Of a DNA stretch of 64,000 bases, positions 9,453 through 22,468 are shown one piece after another. The number at the start of each line of letters is the position of its first letter. Position 1 is the first letter of the stretch. The stretch is from positions 22,683,877-22,747,876 of the forward strand of contig OY292280.1 in NCBI GenBank assembly GCA_958496175.1, in the 5' to 3' direction. The notes under the pieces were generated by a model that was not told where the DNA came from, ran no database searches, and saw nothing but the letters and a program-made list of their open reading frames with translations. The position numbers were made by a program, and so were the translations under genes. The DNA is from Sisyra terminalis. Taxonomy: Eukaryota > Arthropoda > Insecta > Neuroptera > Sisyridae.

Positions 9453-10570
9453 CTGTAAAAATATATTTCATTAATATTTAAACAAACTATACTTTCTAGG
9501 GACATTAACTTGAATACTGGGGAACATATGGCGCAGCCCATTTACATAATTTCCATAATGAAACAATGGTTGCTAATCTTCTGCATTTAATAACAAAGTT
9601 GCAAGATTGCTTTTCCTGATAAGGGCTGTTTTTTCAAAGTTTCAAAAAGGACAATTTTCAAGTACATAAAAAGGATATAAGAGATGGTTTTCTTTCGCAG
9701 AAAATTGCTGCCATTTAAAATTGAATCATTCTTAACTGTATTGCAAAAATCAGCTCTCCATGAGGAGGACTTTCAATTACAACCATGGTTTAAGTCGCTA
9801 TTATGCCTAATTCGGTGATCAAAACCTGATCTTTTATTATCTTCCTGTTTATCCCGTGGATTGAGATATTCTTCTGATATTCACAATACTTAAGCTGCAC
9901 TCCCAGTGGCTTACATTTGCAGATTATTTGATTAGATTCTTCTCTGTATGAATTATTTTTGAATATATTTTAAAAATTCATTTTTGTCGTTCATTAGTTA
10001 GTTAAACGTTGGAAAATATCTACAAAAGTAACAGAAAGTACATATAACCTCATATAAACATTGCGCCCATACCGACAATTTTACAATAAATATTACCTGT
10101 TTCACATTTATTTGTTCGATTTTGATTTTATGAAGTTAAAATGTAACATTGGCCATCAGATCAAACAACCATAACATTAAATATTAAATTTATTTGGATA
10201 AACTAAAGTCAATTATGAACTAATAACTTTCAAAAATTAGCTGTCGCATTGACATGTATCGTATCTCCACCTATGCTAGAACGTGTGAACTCTTGACATG
10301 TATGTCAATTGAACCACCTTAAGTTTTTAGTGCCACCTGTGAGTCAGGTGGATGTACTCATAGCTTCCAACAAAATACGAATCGCATTTTGGCGTTGTCT
10401 TAATTCAAAATTCTAAACAATTCGAATTGTCAATACATAAGAAATGTTAGAAATAAGCAATAAATTTAAAAATTAAATATAATTACTTACTGCTTTTGAT
10501 TTTTCACACATAAGAGATGAAATTGAGTAGGAAATTGAATATGAAATATAGGCATGCCATTCGAAAACTA

Positions 10571-11390
10571 AAGTTCATCCGTACATGCTGGGCAAATTTT
10601 TCCGAAAACCAAGCTCGTTTAAGGGATGACCGCGGCAATTTGGTGACGTTATGGCATTATTTCTGACTTTAAAAAATATAAATAAATTTTAAAAAAAAAA
10701 ATATGACATTTTCAAGGTTCGAACCCGGAGATTGTTGCTTTAGATTCTCTCAACATATCCACTCGGCTACAACTGCACGTGTTTGCATTAAATAAAAACT
10801 TATATATAAATATTTCTCAGATCACAAAATTCAATTTTCTTTCGGGATCGAAATATTTGAAATTTTCCTAAACAAATTGAAACCATAGCTGCTCCATAAT
10901 ACTTCCGGAAAATGTGTCAATATACATAGTAACATTTTGATGTTTTTCCCCATTTTTTTCGATATTTAAAATTCTAAGAAACGGTAATGCATTGTTGTCG
11001 TATGAACAAATATGTACTGCTCTTCTTTAAAGTAAATCAAAACCAACTATCAACTTTAAGAATTTAATTCCGCAAAAAGAAAACAAAATAAGTTTTCTCG
11101 TAAATTCCAATAAGATATTCATCTCTTTTGTTGTTGTTGTACTATATTTGTACAATAACATAGGAAATAATATGAGAAATATCGTGAAAAATCATATAGT
11201 TTGGAAGGCTATCTGCTTACACCAATGTACAAACAAAATAAATGGTTGCATAAATGTTGCATTTAATAACATTTCTCGGGTAATTTTTGGGCTGCTTTAT
11301 GGTTTAATTTGTAATTTGTATGGGTTATTTGAAATTTTTCATAAAAATATAAGTCCATCCGTACATGCTGTGCAAATTTTTCCGAAAACA
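10571..11390. mobile_element. Insertion flanked by 40-bp direct repeats in the mirror copy
   Basis: The ~40-bp word beginning 'aagttcatccgtacatgctg' at 10571 recurs at 11351 with few changes. The ~740 bp between has no counterpart in E1 at this place. It contains a tRNA-like module (10713-10775), an A-run next to it, and otherwise AT-rich DNA without a convincing ATG frame. The direct repeats are too long for a usual target-site duplication, so unequal exchange or a composite insertion is also possible. Confidence 0.4.
10713..10775 (-). other. tRNA-like module with B box and T-run
   Basis: On the minus strand TGTAGCCGAGTGGA (A box) is followed after ~35 nt by GGGTTCGAACC (B box, complement at 10716-10726). 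A run of about ten T residues follows (complement of the A-run at 10691-10701), which would serve as a pol III terminator. It is the best-preserved member of the second tRNA-like family. Confidence 0.45.
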
Positions 11391-11639
11391 AACCACATTT
11401 AAGGGATGAAATCGACAATCAAAGAGGCAGAAGAAATCATCAAACTTCAAGTGTTTGTAACGTCAAGGGATCAAATAAGGGATGGTTTTCGATCCAGATA
11501 AAGTTTCGGGTTCGTAACAATGTATTAAACGATAATATAACAATCTATTTCAAATTCGAGAAAAGAAAATTTTTCACCAAAATAAACCGTGGGTTAACCA
11601 TCGTTAATTTTTCACGAAAATCGTAAACTTTATAAATAA

Positions 11640-14600
11640 ATTATTAAACAATGTCCTTACGTGAGGAGTGGAGTGAAAATTTTTTTATCCTGAGTGCAAA
11701 AGGACAACCGCAATATCGTTTCAAACTTTCAAAAAGGACAATTTTCTAATGCATAAAAAGGACATAAGGGATGTTTTCCTCACTAAATTAAAGTTGAATA
11801 TTATAAACTAAACCATTCTTAACCACTATGCAAAAAATAAAAAGCATTTGTTACGTATATCTTTGGAAAATTGAAACTGGAAATTAAATTGTTGAAAGTC
11901 TATGCGAAAAAATTCGACTGATATTGGGTCATTTAAAGAAGGTGCCTTTTCATTATGAGGTCTAGTTTTCTCAACGGATTTTGAATTAAGGCTATCAAGT
12001 GAAATATAAAAGGAAAACAATTTTGTCCTGTGTGCTAAAAGACACCCGCAATATCGTTTCAAACTTTCAAAAAGGACAATTTTCTAATGCATAAAAAGGA
12101 CATAAGGGATGTTTTCCTCACTAAATTAAAGTTGAATATTATAAACTAAACCATTCTTAACCACTATGCAAAAAATAAAAAGCATTTGTTACGTATATCT
12201 TTGGAAAATTGAAACTGGAAATTAAATTGATGAAAGTCTATGCGAAAAAATTCGACTGATATAGGGTCATTTAAAGAAGGTGACTTTTCATTATGAGGTC
12301 TAGTTTTCTCAACGGATTCTGAATTAAGGCAATCAAGTGAAATATAATAGGAAAACAATTTTGTCCTGTGTGCCAAAAGACACCCGCAATATCGTTTCAA
12401 TCTTTCAAAAAGGACAATTTTCTAATGCATAAAAAGGACATAAGGGATGTTTTCCTTCACTTAATTAAAGTTGAATATTATAAACTAAACCATTCTTAAC
12501 CACTATGCAAAAAATAAAAAGCATTTGTTACGTATATCTTTGGAAAATTGAAACTGGAAATTAAATTGTTGAAAGTCTAAGCGAAAAAATTCGACTGATA
12601 TTGGGTCACTTAAAGAAGGTGACTTTTCATTATGAGGTCTAGTTTTCTCAACGGATTTTGAATTAAGGCTATCAAGTGAAATATAATAGGATAAAACATT
12701 TGTCCTGTGTGCCAAAAGACACCCGCAATATCGTTTCAAACTTTCAAAAGGACAATTTTCTAATGCATAAAAAAGGACATAAGGGATGTTTTCCTCACTA
12801 AATTAAAGTTGAATATTATAAACGAAACAATTCTTAACCACTATGCAAAAAATAAAAAGCATTTGTTACGTATATCTTTGGAAAATTGAAACTGGAAATT
12901 AAATTGATGAAAATCTAAGCGAAAAAATTCGACTGATATTGGGTCACTTAAAGAAGGTGACTTTTCATTATGAGGTCTAGTATTCTCAACGGATTCTGAA
13001 TTAAGGCTATCAAGTGAAATATAATAGGAAAACAACTATGTCCTGTGTGCCAAAAGACACCCGCAATATCGTTTCAAACTTTCAAAAAGGACAATTTTCT
13101 AATGCATAAAAATTACATATGGGATGTTTTCCTTCTCTAAATTAAAGTAGAATATTATAAACTAAACCATTCTTAACCACTATGCAATAAATAAAAAGCA
13201 TTTGTTACGTACATCTTTGGATAAATGAAACTGGAAATTAAATTGTTGAAAGTCTATGCGAAAAAATTCGACTGATATTGGGTCATTTAAAGAAGGTGAC
13301 TTTTCATTATGAGGTCTAGTTTTCTCAACGGATTCTGAATTAAGGCTATCAAGTGAAATATAATAGGAAATCAATTTTGTCCTGTGTGCCAAAAGACACC
13401 CGCAATATCGTTTCAAACTTTCTAAAAGGACAATTTTCTAATGCATAAAAAGGACATAAGGGATGTTTTCCTCACTAAATTAAAGTTGAATATTATAAAC
13501 TTAACCATTCTTAACCACTATGCAAAAAATAAAAAGCATTTGTTACGTATATCTTTGGAAAATTGAAACTGGAAATTAAATTGTTGAAAGTCTATGCGAA
13601 AAAATTCGACTGATATTGGGTCATTTAAAGAAGGTGACTTTTCATTATGAGGTCTAGTATTCTCAACGGATTCTGAATTAAGGCTATCAAGTGAAATATA
13701 ATAGGAAAACAACTATGTCCTGTGTGCCAAAAGACACCCGCAATATCGTTTCAAACTTTCAAAAAGGACAATTTTCTAATGCATAAAAATTACATATGGG
13801 ATGTTTTCCTTCTCTAAATTAAAGTAGAATATTATAAACTAAACCATTCTTAACCACTATGCAATAAATAAAAAGCATTTGTTACGTACATCTTTGGATA
13901 AATGAAACTGGAAATTAAATTGTTGAAAGTCTATGCGAAAAAATTCGACTGATATTGGGTCATTTAAAGAAGGTGACTTTTCATTATGAGGTCTAGTTTT
14001 CTCAACGGATTCTGAATTAAGGCTATCAAGTGAAATATAATAGGAAATCAATTTTGTCCTGTGTGCCAAAAGACACCCGCAATATCGTTTCAAACTTTCT
14101 AAAAGGACAATTTTCTAATGCATAAAAAGGACATAAGGGATGTTTTCCTCACTAAATTAAAGTAGAATATTATAAACTAAACCATTCTTAACCACTATGC
14201 AATAAATAAAAAGCATTTGTTACGTACATCTTTGGATAAATGAAACTGGAAATTAAATTGTTGAAAGTCTATGCGAAAAAATTCGACTGATATTGGGTCA
14301 TTTAAAGAAGGTGACTTTTCATTATGAGTTCTAGTTTTCTCAACGGATTTTGATTTAAGGCTATCAAGTGAAATATAATAGAAAAAAAATTTTGTCCTGT
14401 GTGCCAAAAGACACCCGCAATATCGTTTCAAACTTTCAAAAAGGACAATTTTCTAATGCATAAAAAGGACATAAGGGATGTTTTCCTTCACTAAATTAAA
14501 GTTGAATATTATTAACTAAACCATTCTTAACCACTATGCAAAAAATAAAAAGCATTTGTTACGTATATCTTTGGAAAATTGAAACTGGAAATTAAATTGA

Positions 14601-17600
14601 TGAAAGTCTATGCGAAAAAATTCGACTGATATTGGGTCATATAACGAAGGTGACTTTTCATTATGAGGTCTAGTTTTCTCAACGGATTCTGAATTAAGGC
14701 TATCAAGTGAAATATAATAGGAAAACAATTTTGTCCTGTGTGCCAAAAGACACCCGCAATATCGTTTCAAACTTTCAAAAAGGACAATTTTCTAATGCAT
14801 AAAAAGGACATAAGGGATGTTTTCCTTCACTAAATTTAAGTTGAATATTATAAACTAAACCATTCTTAACCACTATGCATAAAATAAAAAGCATTTGTTA
14901 CGTATATCTTTGGAAATTTGAAACTGGAAATTAAATTGTTGAAAGTCTAAGCGAAAAAATTCGACTGATATTGGGTCACTTAAAGAAGGTGACTTTTCAT
15001 TATGAGTTCTAGTTTTCTCAACGGATTTTGAATTAAGGATATCAAGTGAAATATAATAGAAAAAAATTTTTGTCCTGTGTGCCAAAAGACACCCGCAATA
15101 TCGTTTCAAACTTTCAAAAAGGACAATTTTCTAATGCATAAAAAGGACATAAGGGATGTTTTCCTTCACTAAATTAAAGTAGAATATTATAAACTAAACC
15201 ATTCTTAACCACTATGCAAAAAATAAAAGGCGATTGTTACGTATATCTTTGGAAAATTGAAACTGGAAATTAAATTGATGAAAGTCTATGCGAAAAAAAT
15301 TCGACTGATATTGGGTCATTTAACGAAGGTGACTTTTCATTATGAGGTCTAGTTTTCTCAACGGACTTTGAATTAAGGCTATCAAGTGAAAAATAATAGG
15401 AAAACAATTTTGTCCTGTGTGCCAAAAGACACCCGCAATATCGTTTCAAACTTTCAAAAAGGACAATTTTCTAATGCATAAAAAGGACATAAGGGATGTT
15501 TTGCTCACTAAATTAAAGTTGAATATTATAAACTAAACCATTCTTAACCACTATGCAAAAAATAAAAAGCGATTGTTACGTATATCTTTGGAAAATTGAA
15601 ACTGGAAATTAAATTGATGAAAGTCTATGCGAAAAAATTCGACTGATATTGGGTCATTTAACGAAGGTGACTTTTCATTATGAGGTCTAGTTTTCTCAAC
15701 GGACTTTGAATTAAGGCTATCAAGTGAAAAATAATAGGAAAACAATTTTGTCCTGTGTGCCAAAAGACACCCGCAATATCGTTTCAAACTTTCAAAAAGG
15801 ACAATTTTCTAAAGAATAAAAAGGACATAAGGGATGTTTTGCTCACTAAATTAAAGTTGAATATTATAAACTAAACCATTCTTAACCACTATGCAAAAAA
15901 TAAAAAGCATTTGATACGTATATCTTTGGAAAATTGAAACTGGAAATTAAATTGATGAAAGTCTATGCGAAAAAATTCGACTGATATTGGGTCATTTAAA
16001 GAAGGTGACTTTTCATTATGAGGTCTAGTTTTCTCAACGGATTCTGAATTAAGGCTATCAAGTGAAATATAATAGGAAAACAATTTTGTCCTGTGTGCCA
16101 AAAGACACCCGCAATATCGTTTCAAACTTTCAAAAAGGACAATTTTCTAATGCATAAAAAGGACTTAAGGGATGTTTTCCTTCACTAAATTAAAGTTGAA
16201 TATTATAAACTAAACCATTCTTAACCACTATGCAAAAAATAAAAAGCATTTGTTACGTATATCTTTGGAAAATTGAAACTGGAAATTAAATTGTTGAAAG
16301 TCTAAGCGAAAAAATTCGACTGATATTGGGTCCCTTAAAGAAGGTGACTTTTCATTATGAGTTCTAGTTTTCTCAACGGATTTTGAATTAAGGCTACCAA
16401 GTGAAATATAATAGAAAAAAAATTTTGTCCTGTGTGCCAAAAGACACCCGCAATATCGTTTCAAACTTTCAAAAAGGACAATTTTCTAATGCATAAAAAG
16501 GACATAAGGGATGTTTTCCTACAATAAATTAAAGTTGAATATTATAAACTAAACCATTCTTAACCACTATGCAAAAAATAAAAAGCATTTGTTACGTATA
16601 TCTTTGGAAAATTGAAACTGGAAATTAAATTGATGAAAGTCTATGCGAAAAAATTCGACTGATATTGGGTCATTTAACGAAGGTGACTTTTCATTATGAG
16701 GTCTAGTTTTCTCAACGGATTCTGAATTAAGGCTATCAAGTGAAACATAATAGGAAAACAATTTTGTCCTGTGTGCCAAAAGACACCCGCAATATCGTTT
16801 CAAACTTTCAAAAAGGACAATTTTCTAATGCATAAAAAGGACATAAGGGATGTTTTCCTTCAATAAATTAAAGTTGAATATTATAAACTAAACCATTCTT
16901 AACCACTAGGCAAAAAATAAAAAGCATTTGTTACGTATATCTTTGGAAAATTGAAACTGGAAATTAAATTGATGAAAGTCTATGCGAAAAAATTCGACTG
17001 ATATTGGGTCATTTAGCGAAGGTGACTTTTCATTATGAGGTCTAGTTTTCTCAACGGATTCTGAATTAAGGCTATCAAGTGAAATATAATAGGAAAACAA
17101 TTTTGTCCTGTGTGCCAAAAGACACCCGCAATATCGTTTCAAACTTTCAAAAAGGACAATTTTCTAGTGCATAAAAAGGACATAAGGGATGTTTTCCTTC
17201 ACTAAATTAAAGTTGAATATTATAAACTAAACCATTCTTAACCACTATGCAAAAAATAAAAAGCATTTGTTACGTATATGTTTGGAAAATTGAAACTGGA
17301 AATTAAATTGATGAAAGTCTATGCGAAAAAATTCGACTGATATTGGGTCATTTAACGAAGGTGACTTTTCATTATGAGGTCTAGTTTTCTCAACGGATTC
17401 TGAATTAAGGCTATCAAGTGAAATATAATAGGAAAACAATTTTGTCCTGTGTGCCAAAAGACACCCGCAATATCGTTTCAAACTTTCAAAAAGGACAATT
17501 CTCTAATGCATAAAAAGGACATAAGGGATGTTTTCCTTCACTAATTTAAAGATGAATATTATAAACTAAACCATTCTTAACCACTAAGCAAAAAATAAAA

Positions 17601-19303
17601 AGCATTTTTTACGTACATCTTTGGAAAATTGAAACTGGAAATTAAATTGATGAAAGTCTGTGCGAAAAAATTCGACTGATATTGGGTCATTTAAAGAAGG
17701 TGACTTTACATTATGAGGTCTAGTTTTCTCAACGGATTCTGAATTAAGGCTATCAAGTGAAATATAATAGAAAAACAATTTTGTCCTGTGTGCCAAAAGA
17801 CACCCGCAATATCGTTTCAAACTTTCAAAAAGGACAATTTTCTATTGCATAAAAAGGACATAAGGGATGTTTTCCTCACTAAATTAAAGTAGAATATTAT
17901 AAACTAAACCATTCTTAACCACTATGCAAAAAATAAAAAGCATTTGTTACGTATATCTTTGGAAAATTGAAACTGGAAATTAAATTGTTGAAAGTCTAAG
18001 CGAAAAAATTCGACTGATATTGGATCATTTAAAGAAGGTGACTTTTCATTATGAGGTCTAGATTTCTCAACGGATTCTGAATTAAGGCTATCAAGTGAAA
18101 TATAATAGGAAAAAAATTTTGTCCTGTGTGCCAAAAGACACCCGCAATAACGTTTCAAACTTTCAAAAAGGACAATTTTCTAATGCATATAAAGGACATA
18201 AGGGATGTTTTCCTACACTAAATTAAAGTAGAATATTATAAACTAAACCATTCTTAACCACTATGCAAAAAATAAAAAGCATTTGTTTCGTATATCTATG
18301 GAAAATTGAAACTGGAAATTAAATTGTTGAAAGTCTATGCGAAAAAATTCGACTGATATTGGGTCATTTAAAGAAGGTGACTTTTCATTATGAGGTCTAG
18401 TTTTCTCAACGGATTCTGAATTAAGGCTATCAAGTGAAATATAATAGGAAAACAAAAGTTGTCCTGTGTGCCAAAAGACACCCGCAATATCGTTTCAAAC
18501 TTTCAAAAAGGACAATTTTCTAATGCATAAAAAGGACATAAGGGATGTTTTCCTCACTAAATTAAAGTAGAATATTATAAACTAAACCATTCTTAACCAC
18601 TATGCAAAAAATAAAAAGCATTTGTTACGTATATCTTTGGAAAATTGAAACAGGAAATTAAATTGATGAAAGTCTATGCGAAAAAATTCGACTGATATTG
18701 GGTCATTTAAAGAAGGTGACTTTTCATTATGAGGTCTAGATTTCTCAACGGATTCTGAATTAAGGCTATCAAGTGAAATATAATAGGAAAAAAATTTTGT
18801 CCTGTGTGCCAAAAGACACCCGCAATAACGTTTCAAACTTTCAAAAAGGACAATTTTCTTATGCATATAAAGGACATAAGGGATGTTTTCCTACACTAAA
18901 TTAAAGTAGAATATTATAAACTAAACCATTCTTAACCACTATGCTAAAAATAAAAAGCATTTGTTTCGTTTATCTATGGAAAATTGAAACTGGAAATTAA
19001 ATTGTTGAAAGTCTATGCGAAAAAATTCGACTGATATTGGGTCATTTAAAGAAGGTGACTTTTCATTATGAGGTCTAGTTTTCTCAACGGATTCTGAATT
19101 AAGGCTATCAAGTGAAATATAATAGGAAATCAATTTTGTCCTGTGTGCCAAAAGACACCCGCAATATCGTTTCAAACTTTCAAAAAGGACAATTTTCTAA
19201 TGCATAAAAAGGACATAAGGGATGTTTTCCTTCACTATTTTAATGATGAATATTATCAACTAAACCATTCTTAACCACTATGCAAAAAATAAAAAGCATT
19301 TGT
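11640..19303 (-). repeat. Satellite array, ~22 monomers of 338-339 bp
   Basis: Equivalent points recur at 11826, 12164, 12503, 12841, 13180, 13518, 13857, 14195, 14534, 14873 and so on to 18939, always 338 or 339 bp apart. Monomers differ from each other by a few percent. A minus-strand frame of ~78 codons is open in most monomers but starts with TTG, not ATG. It is broken by TAG in those near 13035 and 13712 and by an extra A near 15299, so I do not call it a gene. The array begins with a loop-subfamily monomer and ends abruptly at E2. Confidence 0.95.
13021..14374. repeat. Dimeric higher-order repeat inside the satellite array
   Basis: Diagnostic variants recur 677 bp apart: 'aaacaactatgtcctg' at ~13029 and ~13706, and 'attacatatgggatg' at ~13112 and ~13789. 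A two-monomer block has been duplicated in tandem. A similar two-monomer alternation is visible at 17922-19300 (variants 'gtctagatttctc' and 'gtttcg'). Confidence 0.75.
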
Positions 19304-20002
19304 TGGAAAACTTTTAGGTCCTTGATCCTTTTTTTCAAGAAAACAAATTTGTATTTAAATAGCTTTAGCTAGCACAATAGGTGAATTTTAAATATCGAAA
19401 AAACCATTAACGATATCGAAAGCTTTAGGTTTAATTGGATTTTTGTTTCGATCGTAACGTAGTATAGCTATGGTGTGAATTTCATCGAGAAATTCGAAAA
19501 ACATTTTTTTGAAAAAAATCGACGAACATTTGGTCGACGAAATAAAATTTCTCTGAAGTGAAAAAAAAAAGTTTTTCCCCTTAAGCTTTTCCGGGACCAA
19601 ATTTATACCATCGATAGAGTAATTCAAGCGCTATCGAATGAGCCTACTATCGTTAACCTACGATCGATAGTTATCGCTTCAAATGGCTTTGAAGTTGGAA
19701 AAAGTGAAAAAAATCGCCAATTTAGGCCTATTTTTGGGATTCTTCAGAATTTCGGCCGGAAAATTTTCGCCAAAAAAATGAAAGATTGTATATTTAAAAA
19801 TGATTTTTAGGCTTCTCGAAGCGTAACTAAGCCAATCCCGAAATCCCATTTCACTAAATTCGAAAATTCGAGGTCCCCCCCCCAAAAAAAAAAACCGAAA
19901 AAATTGACTTCAGGATATGTTTTTTTGGCCTCCCGTGACGTAACTAAGCCATTCCCAGAGTCCTACTTCCCGAAAATCGAAAATTCGGTAATTTTTCGGG
20001 AA

Positions 20003-20060
20003 TGACGACATTGGGTGGCGACGTATGTGTGACGTCATATATATGAAAAGAGTGACGTCA
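20003..20060. promoter_or_regulatory. Cluster of CRE-type palindromes in E2 left arm
   Basis: Perfect TGACGTCA sites lie at 20030-20037 and 20053-20060, with the degenerate TGACGACA at 20003-20010. It is the same state as the E1 left arm, which supports recent duplication. Confidence 0.4.
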
Positions 20061-20247
20061 CAAAACCATTGAGCAAAAATAAAATGAAAAATATATAGCA
20101 TCATCGATCGATCATTTCGAACCCCGAAAGGTTGGAACTGTTCGATCGAATATTTCGATGATACAATGTCTGGAATGAGGAATTAATGTTAATTAGATAT
20201 ATTATAAGCTGTAAGGAATAGAAATCAATTATTAGAAATTATAAAAA

Positions 20248-20327
20248 TCCGGGACCAATCGGGATGCGAACCAGGGACCTCGACTCCGAACAACAGCAAC
20301 GGCGACCAAGACGACTCGGCTATCAGA
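20248..20327 (-). other. tRNA-like module in E2 left arm
   Basis: Copy of 1181-1261 with the same A-box and B-box words. Confidence 0.45.
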
Positions 20328-21051
20328 TTATATATGTAAATGACCTTAAAACTCATACATAAACAATTCTTATGAGATTTTTGGAAAATTGAAAAAAAAA
20401 ATTCGATTGATGGAGTTGGAATTTTTCAAAAATATTTTAACCATAGCTGCTCCATGTTAAAGTTGGAAAATTTTACTAAAAACATTGCAACATTTTAAGG
20501 TCCTTGATCCTTTTTTTCGAAAAAAACAACATTTGTATTTCAAAAGAATTTCTTCAGAAAATTAAAATGTATATATAAAAAAAATCGATAAGGAAATCAA
20601 AAAGTTGAGATATTTTTCGATATTGTCTTTATCGTATTATTCGATAATCTATCGAAAAATATTGAACTTACCTTACTTACCTAATCGTTGCATTATCTTA
20701 ACTTTTCTTTGTATCTTAACTCTGAAATATAAAATTCAGGAGGATGGGTGCGGAAAATCAAATTGAAACAATATGTTCAATTAACATAAATTTATTAATG
20801 TTAAATATCAAAACAGTTTATAATAAATTACAATATTAGTTTTTCCATTATTACAATAGTTTATATAATTTATGTAAAAGTATCAATTATTATAATCATA
20901 TAGAAATATTAAGTTAATTAAATTTTCTTGATTTACAGATATTTTCACTATTTATCACTTAAACCACTTTATCACTTAAACCACTTTATAACTTCACATT
21001 CACTGAATTATTAAAACACAATTTACAGCTCTGATTGTTGTAGTAAATCCA

Positions 21052-21363
21052 TTAGTGATTTTCTCGGTAGTTATCAATTGTGGAAATGATATCCTTTATG
21101 AATTTGATGGATGATCCTCCAAAGATCCGCATTTATTCCTCAAACGTCCATTCGGAAATGATGAACATCTCAACTCCAATGAATAATTCTCCGTTGTCAT
21201 CGGTCAGCTTCTTCTGGAACGAAAAAATCAATAAATAATCAAAAATCAATATTTGGAAGTCTCAAAAGTACAGCGACTTACCAATTATTTATCTCCCAAC
21301 AAGATGATACATTCTTTAGCGCAAAAACAATGTCTTTGTCCTTAGTTTCTTGGTAATTTGGAT
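21052..21363 (-). pseudogene. Degenerate spliced gene fragment in E2 left arm
   Basis: This matches the E1 left-arm fragment. Block A is 21363-21282, the intron 68 nt, block B 21213-21133, and the ATG continuation runs to a stop at 21054-21052. I see no new disabling change. Confidence 0.4.
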
Positions 21364-21716
21364 CTGTAAAAATATATTTTATAATTATTTAAACAAATTA
21401 TACTTTCTAGCTACATTAACATGTATAGGTACTGGGGAACATATAATTTACATAATGAAAACATTGGTTGCTTCTGCATTTATTAACACAAAAGTCACTT
21501 CCAATTCTTTTTCATTTACCTATGTAGCATAGATTTAACACTTGTGGGAACGTCACTGGACTTTTTACATTTCACATTAAACATGCTGTGCAAATTTTTC
21601 CATATACAAAGCCCATTGAAGGTATGAAATTGTGCATCAATTTGGAGGCAGATGAAATCATCAAACCCTTCAATATTCAAGTGCTTCTAACTTCGTCAAA
21701 TAGGCAAGGGATGACT

Positions 21717-21773
21717 TTGTAGCCGGGCTGATAAGTATGTTGAGGGAACAATCTCCGGGTTCGAACCTTGAAA
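21717..21773 (+). other. Second tRNA-like module in E2 loop
   Basis: Copy of 2650-2706, with the perfect B box GGTTCGAACC at 21758-21767. Confidence 0.4.
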
Positions 21774-21964
21774 TTGCCATATGAAGGATATCCGTAGATG
21801 GTGTCCGGTCGCTGCTTATTGCTTAAATACATTTCTTACAGTTGTATCTAGCTACTCGAGGACCAATCTTTAAATGGGGTCATCAAAAAATGAACAAGAC
21901 CTAACATTTAATTATTTATGTCAATAGGAAATGAGGATTGTTTTCTGATAAATTTGTACAGTAC

Positions 21965-22154
21965 CTGCAGCATTTCTTCGGACGTTTTCCAGATGATTTT
22001 CTGAAAAATAAACGATGGTAAGTGCAAGTGTTTTATTCCTGTAAAAAGTTGTTACTTTCAATTCGAAAAGGTTTGCAACTACCTTTGGGGCATAGACGGT
22101 ATAGACCCAAAGAATAATAAGTGTCAATTTCACCAAACAATCGTTCCTATTCAT
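21965..22154 (-). CDS. Possible small secreted-peptide gene, E2 copy (hypothetical)
   Basis: Exon 1 is 22154-22083 (signal-peptide-like, MNRNDCLVK then a hydrophobic core) and exon 2 is 22000-21965, with the same donor and acceptor words as the E1 copy. The predicted peptide is unchanged, but the surrounding DNA is almost unchanged too, so this says nothing about selection. The same doubt over strand applies. Confidence 0.25.
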
Positions 22155-22468
22155 AGTAGGTAAGTTTTATTCCGTTTTCACCGGAAAATATGCAGATTTC
22201 TGCTACTCTCCGGAACGATTTACTGGACGGCTATGCTGGAACCGGAGGTTTCGAATTCGATTGGCGAATGAGCCCAATATGTTTTGCTACCATAATAATT
22301 GGTTTTAATTTCTTTTAACTTACGTTGGCTCACATTATCACTTAATAACATGAACCCTCGTTTCCGAATTTTAGCACCATGTGTTCAATCGATCAACGAT
22401 AGCCTTCGACATTTGGAAATGATTGATTGATCGATCGATGATTTACCTATATGTTTTTCCAATTAAAT

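Larger units (their letters stand above)
7325..11690 (-). repeat. Mirror copy of the E1 right half
   Basis: 7325-10530 is the reverse complement of ~4080-7302, covering the whole right arm and part of the loop. Homology resumes at ~11360-11690, matching the complement of ~3570-4010: 'ttaagggatgaaatcgaca' and 'aacaatgtccttacgtgag' occur in order. Between them lies an insertion (10611-11390). The last part is a loop-subfamily monomer that passes directly into the main satellite array. Confidence 0.8.

Noticed and set aside
11826..19175. Minus-strand frames of ~64-88 codons in nearly every satellite monomer, with Cys/Lys-rich starts
   Set aside because: Most start with TTG rather than ATG, and the repeat length (338-339) breaks the frame between monomers. 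The frame is lost by TAG or indels in several monomers and is closed in the loop subfamily. It is a by-product of sequence similarity.
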